Shown piece by piece: positions 14,681 through 15,146 of a stretch of 15,146 nucleotides of DNA. This DNA comes from Victivallales bacterium (GTDB lineage: Bacteria > Verrucomicrobiota > Lentisphaeria > Oligosphaerales > Oligosphaeraceae): positions 1-15,146 of the forward strand of contig JAGCSE010000088.1 of the NCBI GenBank assembly GCA_017964325.1. The letters run 5' to 3'. Made by a program: the position numbers and the translations under genes. Under the pieces are notes generated by a model. That model was not told where the DNA came from and made no database searches. It saw only the letters and a list, made by a program, of their open reading frames with translations. The number at the start of each line of letters is the position of its first letter. The first letter of the stretch is position 1.

Positions 14681-15146
14681 ATGAAAAATAATATGAAGGA
14701 TATGGATGCGGCTGGCAAGCTCTTCATGGCACTGGACAGGCCGTTCGCGGACCTTGTGGATTTCTTCCTGAAGGAGGAGGGCTACAGGATCGTCCGCGAA
14801 ACCATGCGGGAGCTGAATCCGGAGACGATCGGCCGGACGCCGGGCGGACGCTATCGGAAGACCGTGCACGACGTCGTGAAGGAGATGGACGTCCGAAGGC
14901 TTCGCGGGAGGGCGCGCCGCCTGACGGTGGCGTTGGAGAACCAGTCGTACGTGAGCCGCGTCATGCCGGGGCGCGAACTGATGTCGTCCGCGCTCCACTG
15001 GGACCATTGGCGCCGCGGCGTCAGAGCAGAGCACGAGAGGAACGGCGAGCTGAAGACTCCGGAGCAGTGGCTGGACGGCGTCCTCCCCGGCGACCGGATG
15101 CCGCCCGTCCTGACGCTGACGCCCTATTTCGGGCAGAAGCCGTGGA
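14681..15146 (+). CDS. Rpn/YhgA-type PD-(D/E)XK nuclease or putative transposase, 5' part
   Basis: The frame opens at ATG 14681 with GGAGA (14666-14670) ten bases upstream and runs without a stop to the window end: 155 residues, about half the usual family length. MDAAGKLFMALDRPFADLVDFFL at the N-terminus, VALENQSYVSRVMPGRELM (83-101) and PVLTLTPYFGQKPW (142-155) are typical of the recombination-promoting nuclease (Rpn, YhgA-like) family. Asp70 and Glu86-Asn87-Gln88 fit the D...ExQ form of the PD-(D/E)XK active site. Known members are metal-dependent endonucleases that promote RecA-independent recombination; many occur in multiple copies per genome. The coding DNA is much more GC-rich than the upstream AT-rich repeat. 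Nothing can be said about the missing 3' half. Confidence 0.85.
   Translation, partial: MKNNMKDMDAAGKLFMALDRPFADLVDFFLKEEGYRIVRETMRELNPETIGRTPGGRYRKTVHDVVKEMDVRRLRGRARRLTVALENQSYVSRVMPGRELMSSALHWDHWRRGVRAEHERNGELKTPEQWLDGVLPGDRMPPVLTLTPYFGQKPW

Noticed and set aside
14675..15034. Minus-strand 119-residue frame
   Set aside because: It lies opposite the Rpn-type gene, which has recognisable motifs and a good ribosome site.

Overview
This looks like a chromosomal accessory stretch from a member of the PVC group (Lentisphaerota, Kiritimatiellota or Verrucomicrobiota), probably host-associated. The assignment is an inference from gene content, not from a marker gene. The clues are a giant exported beta-rich protein ending in DPNE-type and InlB-like domains, clustered exported SUMF1-domain proteins, an AAA/DUF4143 ATPase, an Rpn/YhgA-type PD-(D/E)XK protein, and GC-rich dispersed repeats between genes.

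Layout. Positions 1-125 hold a GC-rich 32-bp tandem repeat and a related repeat element that abuts the stop codon of the first gene. Positions 126-12417 hold four minus-strand genes that look like one operon, transcribed right to left. Three tandem exported SUMF1 (C-type-lectin-fold) paralogues at 11146-12417, 9821-11110 and 8460-9785 are followed by a 2752-residue exported multidomain protein at 126-8384. The gaps are 35, 35 and 75 bases. The two 35-base gaps and their flanks are a 176-bp near-identical repeat.

Positions 12418-13105 form a 690-base divergent intergenic region. For the minus-strand operon it holds a plausible promoter, two long base-pairing segments that cross each other, and a strong hairpin followed by six U, so an attenuator-like leader is possible. 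It also holds a GC-rich tandem repeat, a perfect 21-bp inverted repeat, a 34-bp direct repeat, and a 19-codon reading frame with a good ribosome binding site ahead of the ATPase gene. Positions 13106-14356 encode the AAA_14/DUF4143 ATPase on the plus strand. Positions 14390-14476 carry three copies of the GC-rich repeat, and 14491-14580 carry nine units of a degenerate 10-bp repeat. From 14681 an Rpn/YhgA-type gene runs off the window end.

How it may work together (inference). The minus-strand operon would export three ligand-binding or scaffold-type SUMF1 proteins together with one giant surface or secreted protein. All four have N-terminal export signals. None of the three SUMF1 proteins has the paired cysteines of a formylglycine-generating enzyme, so a structural or binding role is more likely than sulfatase activation. 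The giant protein is compositionally mosaic: an AT-rich central module of about 820 residues sits between GC-rich ends. The plus-strand genes on the right look like independent selfish or accessory genes.
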